Shown: positions 17,766-27,179, counted from the first letter of the stretch. The stretch is DNA of 64,000 nucleotides from DATMBF01 sp035559595 (GCA_035559595.1 DATMBF010000048.1:124001-188000); one strand, 5' to 3'. Translations and numbers: made by a program. Notes: generated by a model from the letters alone, not told the origin.

Positions 17766-18305
17766 CTAACCCTGTTGTTTCTTCCCAATGTTTTGTTGCA
17801 GTGAGTGCAAGAGCTGTTCGGTTTGAAAGACGGCAATGTCTTTTATCGCATTGTGAATTCGTTGAAGGGAAGCATCGATCTGGTCAAGGCGTCGCACCAC
17901 GTCGGCATCGACGACATATTTCCTGCGGATTTCATCTGTCATCGCTCCAATAATGGCAAGGGGATTGTTGATGGTATCTTGAAGTTGCATCGTAATGTCT
18001 TTGAGAAGGCTCGACGCTATGGCGCTCTTTTCGATTTGCGTCTCCATCATGGTTCTTGTCTGCTCTTCTTTGGCATGCTTGTCCCTCACCTGCTGTAGTT
18101 TGATAAATACAAACGCTGTGATCCACATCCAGATCAACGAGTCGAACTGAAGAACAAAATCAAGAAATGAGAGGTGAGAGCTGACGGATCGGCTGAAGAA
18201 ATTCATCGTTGTCGCAAGATAATAGGCATAGATGAGGAGGCCTGCCACGACGACCGGATATTGACGAAGGAGGGCCCCGAGTCTTTTACGAAGAATCTCT
18301 TTCAT
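17766..18305 (-). CDS. Small two-helix membrane protein with degenerate DHp-like (HisKA-like) domain
   Basis: 179 residues, ATG preceded by AAGGAG at 8 nt. Two transmembrane helices (~17-35, VVVAGLLIYAYYLAT; ~48-68, VLQFDSLIWMWITAFVFI) are followed by a charged coiled-coil (~70-95). A helical hairpin then contains TINNPLAIIGAMTDEI, the signature around the phospho-acceptor of histidine kinases (normally HEINNPL). Here the His position is Asp (QDTINNPL), and no ATP-binding domain follows. It is therefore not a working kinase by itself. It could dimerise with, or modulate, another kinase (inference). It is convergent with the FecI-like gene. Confidence 0.75.
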   Translation of the reverse strand: MKEILRKRLGALLRQYPVVVAGLLIYAYYLATTMNFFSRSVSSHLSFLDFVLQFDSLIWMWITAFVFIKLQQVRDKHAKEEQTRTMMETQIEKSAIASSLLKDITMQLQDTINNPLAIIGAMTDEIRRKYVVDADVVRRLDQIDASLQRIHNAIKDIAVFQTEQLLHSLQQNIGKKQQG

Positions 18306-18538
18306 AGGTTGGACTCCTTGTTGGTTTGGCTCAAGTTATTCCCTTTTGGAGATGATAGCAAGCCGATTTTTCCGGTGCGGTTATCCTCCGATGGGCGCTT
18401 CACGCCGAATTCTCAGTTGCTTTTCCCAGCATAATCATTTAGAATACGGCCATCTGCTTGCTCAGGCACCACGAGCCAGCCATTGGTCTCCGATTTCGCC
18501 TCAACATTGCCATCATTATATCGTAAGGAGATTACCTC

Positions 18539-20173
18539 GTGAAAACCATCCTCACTTTTGGTATTGCTATCCTTTGCTTTGTTCATATCGGATATGCCCA
18601 ACCGGATGTCGAGCGTGTCGACACTAGTGCCATGGCGAAAATCATCGATGAGGGGATGAATCGTTCTCAGATCATGGAAACCCTTAGTTATCTCACCGAT
18701 GTTTATGGTCCGCGCCTCACCGCTTCACCTGAATACAAACAGGCAGCCGATTGGGCAAAAAAGCGTCTCGAATCATACGGCGTGCAAAACGTGCACTTCG
18801 ATGGGTGGGGACCTTTTGGTCGCGGATGGACGCTCAAGCGTTTTGCCGCGAACGCGATTGAGCCGCGCACCTATCCCATCATTGGTTATCCCAAAGCATG
18901 GTCGCCGGGAACACGGGGAAGAGTGAAAGCTCCGGTTGTTCATCTGGACGCAAAAACCGAAGCCGACCTCAATTCGTATAAAGGAAAGTTGAAGGGAGCG
19001 ATTGTCTTGCTAGGGGAATTAAGGAATGTGGAAGCAAACTTCCAACCACTGGGAAGTCGTCTAACCCCAAGCGAACTTCTGGGGATGGCAAATGCCCCGA
19101 TGCCTCGCGCCGGTGGTTTCGGGCGTGATAGTCTCGCCCTTCGCAGAATGATGGAGCGGAACCGATTCCTCTCCCAGCGACTCGAGTTCTGCATGAACGA
19201 AGGTGCCGTTGCCCTCTTCGAGACGGCGGCGAAGGGGGATGGCGGAACCGTTTTTGTCGGAGGTGCGGCGGTTCCTCAAGCACCGGACGCTACCTTCGAA
19301 AGGCGCGCGAATCCCTACGATGAAAAGATAAAGACGTTGCCTCAGGTTGTCTTGACACCTGAGCATTACAATCGAATGTTGAGAATGATGCAGAAAGGTC
19401 AGAAGGTACAGGTCGAGTTGGAGCTTGATGTCGAGTTTACAGGAGTTCAGGAGGGGTTCAACGTCATTGGCGAGATTCCAGGATCCGATTTGAAGGATGA
19501 GATTGTCATGATCGGCGCACATTTTGACTCCTGGCATGCAGGAACCGGTGCGACAGATAATGCCACCGGCTCGGCTGTTTGCATGGAAGCGATGCGAATT
19601 CTGAAAGCGATTGGACTCCCCTTGCGCCGTACAGTGCGGATAGGCCTCTGGGGTGGAGAAGAGCAGGGCCTGATCGGTTCGAGAATGTACGTTTCGAAGT
19701 ATTTTGGTGAGCGGGAAGGCGGTCGGTTCAATCCCACTGGTCCGGTCAAGACAAAATCCGATCACGAAAAATTCTCTGTCTATTTCAACAACGATAACGG
19801 AACCGGTATGGTGCGCGGAGTGTACATGCAGGGGAATGAAGCTGCACGACCGATCTTTCGCGCATGGCTTGCTCCGTTTGAGAAATTCAACGCTTCCACA
19901 CTTACGCTTCAAAACACCGGTGGTACGGATCACCTCTCGTTCGATGCGGTGGGCTTGCCCGGTTTCCAATTCATCCAGGATCCGATCGAATACGATACGC
20001 GAACCCATCACTCAAACATGGACACCTACGAGCGGGTGCAGGAGGCCGATGTGAAGCAAGCCGCCATTATCATGGCTGCCTTTGCTTACAATGCTGCGAC
20101 GCGTGATGGTAAATTCCCGCGGAAGCCCTTGCCCATGCAGGTTCAAGCGGGGAGCTCGTCCGGGGGGAGGTAA
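18539..20173 (+). CDS. Secreted M28-family zinc aminopeptidase
   Basis: 544 residues, GTG start with AAGGAG 9 nt upstream. Signal peptide MKTILTFGIAILCFVHIGYA. A PA-like insert precedes the catalytic domain. M28 metal ligands are visible: His and Asp in AHFDSWHAGTGATDNATG (~327-343), the Glu pair in GGEEQGLIGS (~371-380), Asp in YFNNDNGTG and His in THHSNMDTYE. The family removes N-terminal residues from peptides using two zinc ions; this one should act in the periplasm or outside. The C-terminus (VQAGSSSGGR) has no sorting domain. The next gene, a kinase-like sensor, follows after 29 nt on the same strand. Confidence 0.93.
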   Translation: MKTILTFGIAILCFVHIGYAQPDVERVDTSAMAKIIDEGMNRSQIMETLSYLTDVYGPRLTASPEYKQAADWAKKRLESYGVQNVHFDGWGPFGRGWTLKRFAANAIEPRTYPIIGYPKAWSPGTRGRVKAPVVHLDAKTEADLNSYKGKLKGAIVLLGELRNVEANFQPLGSRLTPSELLGMANAPMPRAGGFGRDSLALRRMMERNRFLSQRLEFCMNEGAVALFETAAKGDGGTVFVGGAAVPQAPDATFERRANPYDEKIKTLPQVVLTPEHYNRMLRMMQKGQKVQVELELDVEFTGVQEGFNVIGEIPGSDLKDEIVMIGAHFDSWHAGTGATDNATGSAVCMEAMRILKAIGLPLRRTVRIGLWGGEEQGLIGSRMYVSKYFGEREGGRFNPTGPVKTKSDHEKFSVYFNNDNGTGMVRGVYMQGNEAARPIFRAWLAPFEKFNASTLTLQNTGGTDHLSFDAVGLPGFQFIQDPIEYDTRTHHSNMDTYERVQEADVKQAAIIMAAFAYNAATRDGKFPRKPLPMQVQAGSSSGGR

Positions 20174-20202
20174 AATCCGTTCCGCGCTGTAAAGGAGGAA
20201 CC

Positions 20203-21651
20203 ATGTTTGCTAACTTGAGCCTGTCGGCAAAGCTTTTGTTAACATTCGTACCGCTCTTCATTGTTGCGGTTATCGGGAGCTATGCTCTGAACTCCTCAAC
20301 GCAAGAAGAGCAAATGCTCGAACAGGCAAGGTCTGCGGCCTTTCAGAAAGCCCACATTGTTCGTGAGTCTCTTGTCTTCCAAATGCTCGAAAACGAGAGG
20401 GTTGACGACACCTATCTCGAAAAAATCCGGACAGCCGGCGGTCTCAAAGACCTCTACATAAGAATCGAACCCGAACGGTTGCGATTACGCGATTGGTTGG
20501 AGGACAACACGCGCGAGGAACGACTGAGAATCCGCGCCATCAAAGCATCCGAGCGCGGTGAATTCGGAAACGAGGTCTTTGCCACCGGCAAGGCCTATTA
20601 TCGCTTTCTTGATGAGGACAACTTCGAAGCCGTTATCCCCTTCCGCGCGGAAAAGAAATGTCAAGCCTGTCACGATGTGAAGGTCAATGAAGTGCTGGGG
20701 GTAGCCCACATCCAGCTTCCCCTCACTGAACTCCGCGCGGCGATTTCCGCCAATGCCCAAAAGACCGCTATGATTTCCCTCGGTTTTGGCCTGGTTGTTC
20801 TGGCCGTCGGATTTGTATTGTATCGCAGCTTGATTCAAAAGCCCGTGCAAACGCTGGTCTCAGCCACCGAAGCCATTGGGAAGGGAGATTTGAATTACAG
20901 CATGACGGTGTTGCGTTCGAACGATGAGCTTGGACAGCTCTCCCGCTCGTTCGAGAACATGCGAAAAGCGTTGAAGCAGAGCCAGGAAGCCCTCCGCACT
21001 TCAATGGTCGGGCAGATCGCGTCGTCGCTCATCCGGGATTTTCGTGCGCCGATGAGGGAGATCCTCACTTCGGTCGATGCCATGAAGAAGGGTGGACAGA
21101 GCGCTGAGCAGACGAAACAGCTTTGCGACACGGCACAAAATGCCGTGCAAGTAATGAACAAGATGACACAAGATCTCATGGACTTTACGACCGGTGAGTT
21201 GCGCATCAACAAGATGGCGAGCAATGTTCCCGGTATCGTGAATTACGTCGCAACGGCCGTGAAGCAAGATCTTGACAGAGACATGATCCGGTTAGAGATT
21301 AATCAGGGCTTTCGGGGGAATGTACCGCTCGATTACGAACGATTCTCGCGTGCCTTGATCAACATTATTAGTTACTCCGCGAATTATGTTCCACCGGGTG
21401 GAGTGATTCGTCTAAGCACCGAATCGCAGAGTGGCAGCCTCATTGTTAAAGTCAGCGATAATGGGAATGGTATCCCCGCGAACTTCTTGGAGAAGATCTT
21501 CGACCCCTTTGTGAAGATTGTTCAAGAAAAAGGAGTAGGTCTCGCGCTGGCCCTTGCAAAACGGATTATCGAAATGCAGGGCGGAAAGATTCTTGTGGAG
21601 TCCGTGGAGGGAAAAGGGACAACGTTCACGATAACCATGCCGATGAGTTGA
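20203..21651 (+). CDS. Membrane sensor kinase-like protein with CxxCH heme motif, lacking the phospho-acceptor His
   Basis: 482 residues, with AAAGGAGG before the ATG. TM1 (~8-29) and TM2 (~190-209) flank a periplasmic sensor domain containing CQACH (~153-157), a c-type heme attachment site, as in DUF3365/Tll0287-like sensors. A HAMP linker follows (~210-265). The dimerisation helix reads SSLIRDFRAPMREI where active kinases have HDFRNP, so the histidine is replaced by Arg278. The ATPase domain still shows DNGNGIP, FDPF and a short KGVGLALALAKRI lid, but its N-box (INIISYSAN) is altered. It therefore looks like a pseudokinase or a partner-dependent heme/redox sensor (inference). No response regulator is adjacent. 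Confidence 0.87.
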   Translation: MFANLSLSAKLLLTFVPLFIVAVIGSYALNSSTQEEQMLEQARSAAFQKAHIVRESLVFQMLENERVDDTYLEKIRTAGGLKDLYIRIEPERLRLRDWLEDNTREERLRIRAIKASERGEFGNEVFATGKAYYRFLDEDNFEAVIPFRAEKKCQACHDVKVNEVLGVAHIQLPLTELRAAISANAQKTAMISLGFGLVVLAVGFVLYRSLIQKPVQTLVSATEAIGKGDLNYSMTVLRSNDELGQLSRSFENMRKALKQSQEALRTSMVGQIASSLIRDFRAPMREILTSVDAMKKGGQSAEQTKQLCDTAQNAVQVMNKMTQDLMDFTTGELRINKMASNVPGIVNYVATAVKQDLDRDMIRLEINQGFRGNVPLDYERFSRALINIISYSANYVPPGGVIRLSTESQSGSLIVKVSDNGNGIPANFLEKIFDPFVKIVQEKGVGLALALAKRIIEMQGGKILVESVEGKGTTFTITMPMS

Positions 21652-21691
21652 TTGGAATCATAGGAGAGAACGTCGGGTGGTGGAGTCCGCG

Positions 21692-22345
21692 ATGTCGAAA
21701 CGAATTCTCTGGGTTTCCCTTTTTGCTATAACGTTTGCTTTTGTCGAGGCCTCCGTTGTCGTTTACCTCCGTTCGTTATACTATCCCGAAGGTTTTTCCT
21801 TTCCCCTCAAAATCATCCCACCTCACCATCTCTCCGTTGAGCTGGCACGCGAGCTGTCAACAATAATCATGTTAGTTGCAGTGGGCATCCTCGCAGGAAC
21901 AACACGCTGGCAGAAATTCGCGTATTTCATGGTTGCGTTTGGTGTTTGGGATATTTTCTACTATGTCTGGCTCAAAACGACGCTTGACTGGCCGTCATCC
22001 GTCAGTGACTGGGATGTCCTGTTTCTCATTCCGATTCCGTGGATTGGCCCTGTTATTGCACCGCTTGCGATCTCTCTTCTTCTCATTGGGGCAGGTGTGA
22101 TGATCCTTCGAATCGAATCGGCAGGTGTTGCGTTCCGACCTCCGCCAATAGCGTGGGTGTTTTCTCTTATCGGCACAGTCATTTGTCTCTACACCTTTAT
22201 GCAGGATACGGATGCAAGTCTCCGTCAGGTAACGCCAAAGCCTTATCCGTATTGGTTGATCGGCGTTGGAGTGGCTTCTTATCTGGTTGCGATCGTTCTG
22301 TCGGCCAAGGAATTCAGGAAGGTGGAACAGGCTGCAAGAGAGTGA
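21692..22345 (+). CDS. Integral membrane protein of unknown function
   Basis: About 217 residues. The ATG at 21692 has GGAG 6 nt upstream; a GTG at 21677 with GGAGAG is the alternative. Six or so hydrophobic helices are visible, for example ILWVSLFAITFAFVEASVVVY, LSTIIMLVAVGILAG, FAYFMVAFGVWDIFYYVWL, VIAPLAISLLLIGAGVMIL and AWVFSLIGTVICLYTFM. Conserved-looking polar positions include the FVEA glutamate in the first helix and DIFYYVWLK. No transporter or enzyme family was recognised. It follows the kinase-like gene by 40 nt on the same strand. Confidence 0.82.
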   Translation: MSKRILWVSLFAITFAFVEASVVVYLRSLYYPEGFSFPLKIIPPHHLSVELARELSTIIMLVAVGILAGTTRWQKFAYFMVAFGVWDIFYYVWLKTTLDWPSSVSDWDVLFLIPIPWIGPVIAPLAISLLLIGAGVMILRIESAGVAFRPPPIAWVFSLIGTVICLYTFMQDTDASLRQVTPKPYPYWLIGVGVASYLVAIVLSAKEFRKVEQAARE

Positions 22346-22465
22346 GTCTCATCACTGGAAGGTGGGGCGCAAATCAATGGGCGTGGCAAAAGCTTTTGCT
22401 CGCTTGGAGATGGAGCCATCCCTCTGAGTGATTCAAAAGGGAAATGGACTCCATCTGCCGAGTGA

Positions 22466-25000
22466 CTACATTGACGATTTTCGTTTACGCCACTCTTGAA
22501 ATCCCACCACCGTCAATCCCACAATTACCAAAAAATTGGCGGCAAGGCTTAGATTCTTTCCGAGATAAAATCCTTTCGGCTCAAACTTCATTTCCAACGT
22601 ATGCGTTCCGGCAGGAACCACCACGCCGCGGAAGAGGTAGTTCACGCGATAGATCGGAATCTCATTTCCGTCGAGGTAAGCCTTCCATCCCTCAGGATAG
22701 TACGCTTCGCTTAGGAAAAGCAAGTTGTTGCCTGAGGCCGTCACCTTCAACGTGAGATCCTGGGTTCCATAGCGGACGAATTCAACGGTATTCTGTGGCG
22801 AGGAGGGATCGATCTGGAGCTTCGGGTCCTCCAGGAAATATGCCACGGTTTTCGGATTGAACTCCTGTTGTGCAATCTTGTTCAAGATCTCGAGGCCGCC
22901 TGCCACCTCATACCGATTGACGAAGAACGCTCGAGGGTAGACGAGACGGTTCACATACACCTTCCGTTCTCTCCCTTCAAAGGCAAGTCCCAGGAACGCG
23001 GTTGTATCCGGTTGATTCGAAATGATGTACTTCACGTTCATCAGTTGCCACAAGACCGGATTCCGCAATCCTACCACATCAACCATATCCTGATACGCCC
23101 TCGGTTTAGCTCCTTGATATCCGTAAGCGCTCTGGATTCTCCAGTATGCGAGAATGTTGCTGTAGGGGGGTTGTCCATTGATAAATTCGAGCACACGGAA
23201 GGGAGTGGGATCCTGTTCCATTTGTTGCAGGAGGTAACGAACGTGTTCAGGGGCGATGAACGCTTCTTGTCTCTCCCCTGGCTCGTGGGTCTCCATCGGC
23301 TTGTAAGCAACACGCCATAAGTCGAATAGCACAGCGACGATAATCAGTGCCACGACGGAGTTCAACGAAATCTTTTGTCGGATATACAGCCAGAGTCCGC
23401 CGAAAACGACAAGAAGACCGAAGAGAGCAAACGTAAGATCTGTTGCAACAGACCGTGCAACGAAAGCATGGAGCTCCTGAAAAACTGCCGGCTGGAGATT
23501 TCCATACGATCGCGCGAGTGCTCGTGCAGCGTGGTCAGGCGGAAAGAAGCTTGAATAGATGCCGATGACTACGCTGCGTCCTATGACACTGATGAACAGC
23601 GCCACTCCGAGTCCAATCAACCAGTTTCGCCACCGTTTCAGTTGCATGGTTGAAAGCGACTGACTGCGAAGATGGAGAAGAGACGCCAATCCATAGGCAG
23701 CGAGGATGGGGACAAGAAACTGCGCGAGCACCAGAATCATCGACGGTACTCGAAACTTGTTGAACATCGGCAAATAGTGATACATCAGGTCATAGACAAT
23801 CGGGAATTCCTTGCCGAACGCCACAAAGACCGACAGCCCGATCATCAGTATTGCAAACTGGACGAAGCGGTCTTTTCTGTTGAGAACTGTGCCGATAATC
23901 GCCAGGACAAGAAGTGTAATGCCCATATAGGGAGGGGCATCCGTAAATGGCTGCGGGCCCCAGTATGTATTAAGCCGCACTTCTTCATTGTTGGTAATCG
24001 GCCCTCGGTATGAGTGCCAGCCGAAACCGTACCACGAGGGGATGATCCACGTCATAAACTCGCCGGGAGCCATCGACCAGTTGGTGGCGTACTCATAATC
24101 CAACCCTCCCTCCTTACCTTTTGCTTCAGGAGCAAAGGTTTGAGCAATGGGATTTGACCCTCGGATGGAGTACGGATTGTACTCGAGGACTGAAAGATAT
24201 CGATCGGAGACGGTGAGGAAGGCAACTGCGGCGGCGACAACGAGAAAGCCCCCGGCTTTCAGGACTGCGGGGAGTTCTTGAGGTGGCGACTCGGCTTTTC
24301 TAAGGTCAAGGAGTCCACGCACGAGAAGAAAGAGTAAGGAGATTCCGATGGCCAATCCCATGTAGAAGAGCATCTGCACGTGGCCGCCCGCAAATGCAAA
24401 ATGAAGCGCTATCGTTAAAAGAATCAGGTCGAGAAGCGTGAATCGTTGACGGATCCGTTCAGTGAAGAGGAAGATGTAAGGAAGGAAGGCGAATGTGAGG
24501 ATTTTCGTTCCGTGGCCGATCATACTCCAGGCAATGATGTGCATCGAAAAGACAACACCGAGTGCAGCTACGACTGCGGGAATCTTTTGCTTGAGTTTGT
24601 GGAAAACAAGAAGATAGACACCGATGGCGAGCACGGCATAGTAAAAGATCTGCCAGCCATGAACTTCGTTGAGCAAAATGAGTTTCATGAAGGTGGTGAC
24701 AGACTCCATCGCCGCGCTTAGAAGATCAAATGTTCGTGGGACGCTGTACGTCAGACTTGCGTATCCCGGCATTCCACAGAAGATGTAGGGATTCCAAAGC
24801 GGGTAAATCCCCTCCTTGCGAGCATCTTCAAGGAGCGTGGAAAAGCTTTGTGGATTGATGTCGTCGGGAGAAACGAAGACTTTCCCTTCGAAAACAAGCT
24901 CGTGGAAAAAGATGATCAAACTGGCAAAGATCAATGCGATTGCCGTGGCGTGTTGATATCGCTCAGGCACCAAGGGATGATCCGGCGTCGGTTTTTTCAT
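22466..25000 (-). CDS. YfhO-family multi-pass membrane protein (GT-C-like)
   Basis: 844 residues. A dozen or so transmembrane helices fill ~20-550, and the C-terminus ends with a helix and a basic RKRKSSM tail. The first extracytoplasmic loop has the acidic SPDDINPQ motif and LWNPYIFCGMPGY, typical of YfhO proteins, which belong to the GT-C-type membrane glycosyltransferase superfamily. After the last helices a soluble beta-rich domain contains LSEAYYPEGWKAYLDGNEIPIYRVN, also a YfhO hallmark. Known relatives attach sugars to envelope polymers (lipoteichoic or wall polysaccharide). Here it lies at the 3' end of the polysaccharide cluster, so sugar modification of the surface glycan is likely (inference). 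Confidence 0.88.
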   Translation of the reverse strand: MKKPTPDHPLVPERYQHATAIALIFASLIIFFHELVFEGKVFVSPDDINPQSFSTLLEDARKEGIYPLWNPYIFCGMPGYASLTYSVPRTFDLLSAAMESVTTFMKLILLNEVHGWQIFYYAVLAIGVYLLVFHKLKQKIPAVVAALGVVFSMHIIAWSMIGHGTKILTFAFLPYIFLFTERIRQRFTLLDLILLTIALHFAFAGGHVQMLFYMGLAIGISLLFLLVRGLLDLRKAESPPQELPAVLKAGGFLVVAAAVAFLTVSDRYLSVLEYNPYSIRGSNPIAQTFAPEAKGKEGGLDYEYATNWSMAPGEFMTWIIPSWYGFGWHSYRGPITNNEEVRLNTYWGPQPFTDAPPYMGITLLVLAIIGTVLNRKDRFVQFAILMIGLSVFVAFGKEFPIVYDLMYHYLPMFNKFRVPSMILVLAQFLVPILAAYGLASLLHLRSQSLSTMQLKRWRNWLIGLGVALFISVIGRSVVIGIYSSFFPPDHAARALARSYGNLQPAVFQELHAFVARSVATDLTFALFGLLVVFGGLWLYIRQKISLNSVVALIIVAVLFDLWRVAYKPMETHEPGERQEAFIAPEHVRYLLQQMEQDPTPFRVLEFINGQPPYSNILAYWRIQSAYGYQGAKPRAYQDMVDVVGLRNPVLWQLMNVKYIISNQPDTTAFLGLAFEGRERKVYVNRLVYPRAFFVNRYEVAGGLEILNKIAQQEFNPKTVAYFLEDPKLQIDPSSPQNTVEFVRYGTQDLTLKVTASGNNLLFLSEAYYPEGWKAYLDGNEIPIYRVNYLFRGVVVPAGTHTLEMKFEPKGFYLGKNLSLAANFLVIVGLTVVGFQEWRKRKSSM

Positions 25001-25162
25001 AGGTGGAGATTTGATCGTGTGTATGGTGGATAGAATGCGACGTTATGATAGAGAAAATTCTTGTGCACTACAATGAAGAAAAGATTTGTGGATTGAAGAT
25101 TCCACGAGCGTTTTCCCTTCCAGGGGAAGTGTTGCAAACACGGAACGTTGTAGCTTCGAATG

Positions 25163-26299
25163 TTATCGAAGGAGTGGACTGAAGAGTTCTTGAACCCGGC
25201 GTTCGAATTCAAGTACCGAAAATTGCCGGCTCCGCATTTGCGCCTGCTGCTGGATTCGGTCGAGCGGGGCGCGACCAGAGGCAATCGCTTCTGTGTACTG
25301 TGCCAGCTGTTCCCGTGTATCCCAGAGATATCCGCTGACATTGTGTTGCACGATTTCTCGCTGACCCCCCTTGTTCACAACGACCGGAATGCACCCTGCG
25401 GACATTGCCTCAACTGTTGTCATGCCGAAATGCTCCACGCGTTCGGGGCGTAGCTCTTCGTCAACACCATACCCTGCCGCATGCCAGAAAATCGTTGCCT
25501 CGTTGTAAAGCGTGCGGAGTGAATCATATGATTCGTTCACGTGAAAAAAAACCGGGAGACCTTTGTTTTCCATCTGCAGTTGTTCGATCAGCCTGTGTGA
25601 TTGCCGTGAACCGGAGGAGCTGCCGACAAGATGGTACTCCCAGTCAGGCAACGAACTCTTCTGAAGCTGACGGAAAACCGATGTCAGGAGATCATAGCGC
25701 TTCTCGTTATAGAGTCCAGCAAAAAACCTTCCGACACTGAGAATAACTTTACGTCGGGGGATTGGCTCATCGCGAAAATTCTGTACCGGCGGGTAGAGGA
25801 TTTCCGAACGAATGTCCCAGTTCTTTGCAAGGTTGTGTGCGGTGAATTGGGAATTACATAACACGAGATCCGCCTGGGTTTGAGCGAATGCGAAGAGTGC
25901 CCTGCGCCTGATGCTTTTGAGTGCGTCTCTCCATTGCCCTGAAAGGAGGTCAGACACCAGGCTGCTTGTGGAAAGTCTTGGGAAGGGAATTTGCAGGAGA
26001 AGAACGTTCTTGCGTGCAAAAGTCTTGATCGGCTTGACGTTCGAGAGGAGAATGAACACATCACTTTCTTTTGTGACCTTTGTGATCTCATGTTCTGTTT
26101 GAACGCGAGTGGCGCTGAGTGCCGAGATGTCGAGATTGAAGTATCGCCCCAGATCATGCAACGGCGGATCTGAAGGACGCATGAGAACAGAAACCTCGCC
26201 GCCGAATGAACGTTTCAAGGTCGTCGCGAGCTGGAGAAGGTATCGCTCTCCTCCTCCACGAGTGGACCAATAAGGGGTGTAAAGGGAGATGGCGCTCAA
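25163..26299 (-). CDS. GT4-family glycosyltransferase, TTG start
   Basis: 378 residues. The N-terminal Rossmann domain starts straight away with SLYTPYWSTRGGGERYLLQLA. The C-terminal domain has ILSVGRFFAGLYNEKRYD and the GT4 E-x7-E signature in EHFGMTTVEAMSAGCIPVVV, so it is a retaining sugar-nucleotide-dependent transferase. No ATG fits; the start is a TTG at 26299 that overlaps the TGA of the upstream methyltransferase (TTGA), implying translational coupling. Its first ~27 codons are 82% identical in DNA to a remnant at 27101-27180. It lies within the glycan cluster; donor and acceptor are unknown. Confidence 0.9.
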   Translation of the reverse strand: MSAISLYTPYWSTRGGGERYLLQLATTLKRSFGGEVSVLMRPSDPPLHDLGRYFNLDISALSATRVQTEHEITKVTKESDVFILLSNVKPIKTFARKNVLLLQIPFPRLSTSSLVSDLLSGQWRDALKSIRRRALFAFAQTQADLVLCNSQFTAHNLAKNWDIRSEILYPPVQNFRDEPIPRRKVILSVGRFFAGLYNEKRYDLLTSVFRQLQKSSLPDWEYHLVGSSSGSRQSHRLIEQLQMENKGLPVFFHVNESYDSLRTLYNEATIFWHAAGYGVDEELRPERVEHFGMTTVEAMSAGCIPVVVNKGGQREIVQHNVSGYLWDTREQLAQYTEAIASGRAPLDRIQQQAQMRSRQFSVLEFERRVQELFSPLLR

Positions 26300-27039
26300 T
26301 CCATGCGTTTCCTTGCGATGTATCGGCAGCTACCTACGTTTTCATTCGACCAGCTTTTCACATTGAGAATGGTGCAGTTTGTTGAAGTGAGAATCGTCTC
26401 GACCTTCTGCCTTGGGAGAAATGCCATACGCATAGGATTAAATCCACGTTTAATCAATGAATGTCCCTTGATACCGAACCCTTGCAGCGCCTCAAAAATC
26501 CTTCGCCTCCATTGGATACGCCGGCGCCAATGCAGCCAGTACGGAATTTGAAAGATCATCAATCCCCCATGTTTTGTGACCCGCACAAATTCTTTCATGT
26601 ACTGAATCGCAATCGAGGGCGCGACATGTTGCAAGACAATATTGGAATACACGAGATCGAAGCTGTCTGATGCGAATTGCCTGATGTCTGAGGTGTCGTT
26701 CACAGCGTACCGACATCGGTCAGGAAATCGGTTCAATTGTTCGGCAAGGGAAATCATTCGGGATGAGATATCGATACCGTCTGTACGGTCGAAGTACTTA
26801 CAGAACGCCTGTGTCACTCTTCCCACTCCACAGCCGAAGTCAAGCACAGCATCCTTTCCACAGTGGATGTTCAGCTCCTCTAATTCCTTCATTAACTGTT
26901 GAACCTCCATTGTTCCTGTCCGAAAGAACTCTTCGATATCCCACATACCACCCAGCTTTTCGTTCGTCGTAAGAATAGACCAGAGGGGATCAGTTTCAGC
27001 GAGACTTTCCCATACCCTCTTCTGAGATTTTATTCTCAT
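26296..27039 (-). CDS. Class I SAM-dependent methyltransferase
   Basis: 247 residues. The SAM-binding glycine-rich motif VLDFGCGVGRVTQAF is at ~65-79, the acidic motif is DGIDISSRMI, and the post-motif segment is FDLVYSNIVLQHV. These fit small-molecule or sugar methyltransferases of the Methyltransf_11 type. The ATG overlaps the TGA of the GT4 remnant upstream (ATGA), and its own TGA overlaps the TTG of the GT4 gene downstream, so the three are tightly coupled. The target is probably a sugar of the surface glycan (inference). The C-terminal basic WRRRIQWRRRIFEALQGF segment may be amphipathic and membrane-associated. Confidence 0.9.
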   Translation of the reverse strand: MRIKSQKRVWESLAETDPLWSILTTNEKLGGMWDIEEFFRTGTMEVQQLMKELEELNIHCGKDAVLDFGCGVGRVTQAFCKYFDRTDGIDISSRMISLAEQLNRFPDRCRYAVNDTSDIRQFASDSFDLVYSNIVLQHVAPSIAIQYMKEFVRVTKHGGLMIFQIPYWLHWRRRIQWRRRIFEALQGFGIKGHSLIKRGFNPMRMAFLPRQKVETILTSTNCTILNVKSWSNENVGSCRYIARKRMD

Positions 27040-27179
27040 TTTGACCCTCGATCAGTATCCTGATTAAAACAGCGGGCCCTGTCGAAAGAGGTCTTCGGCG
27101 TCGTTGCCAGGTGGAGAGGGTATCGCTCTCTACCTCCACGTGTGGACCAGTAAGGGATGTAAAAGGAGGTGTCGATCAC
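27036..27179 (-). pseudogene. 47-codon remnant of a GT4 glycosyltransferase N-terminus
   Basis: A GTG at 27179 overlaps the stop of the upstream GT4 gene (GTGA). The ORF encodes SFYIPYWSTRGGRERYPLHLA, then diverges, and ends in a TGA that overlaps the ATG of the methyltransferase (ATGA). The plus-strand segment 27101-27180 aligns without gaps to 26221-26300, the start of the downstream GT4 gene, with 66 of 80 bases identical. It is therefore the beginning of a former paralogous GT4 gene, the rest deleted, kept in frame and coupled at both ends. Whether a peptide is made is unknown. Confidence 0.8.

Noticed and set aside
19061..20011. Minus-strand 316-codon open frame
   Set aside because: Antisense to the M28 peptidase with full catalytic motifs; a codon-bias shadow.
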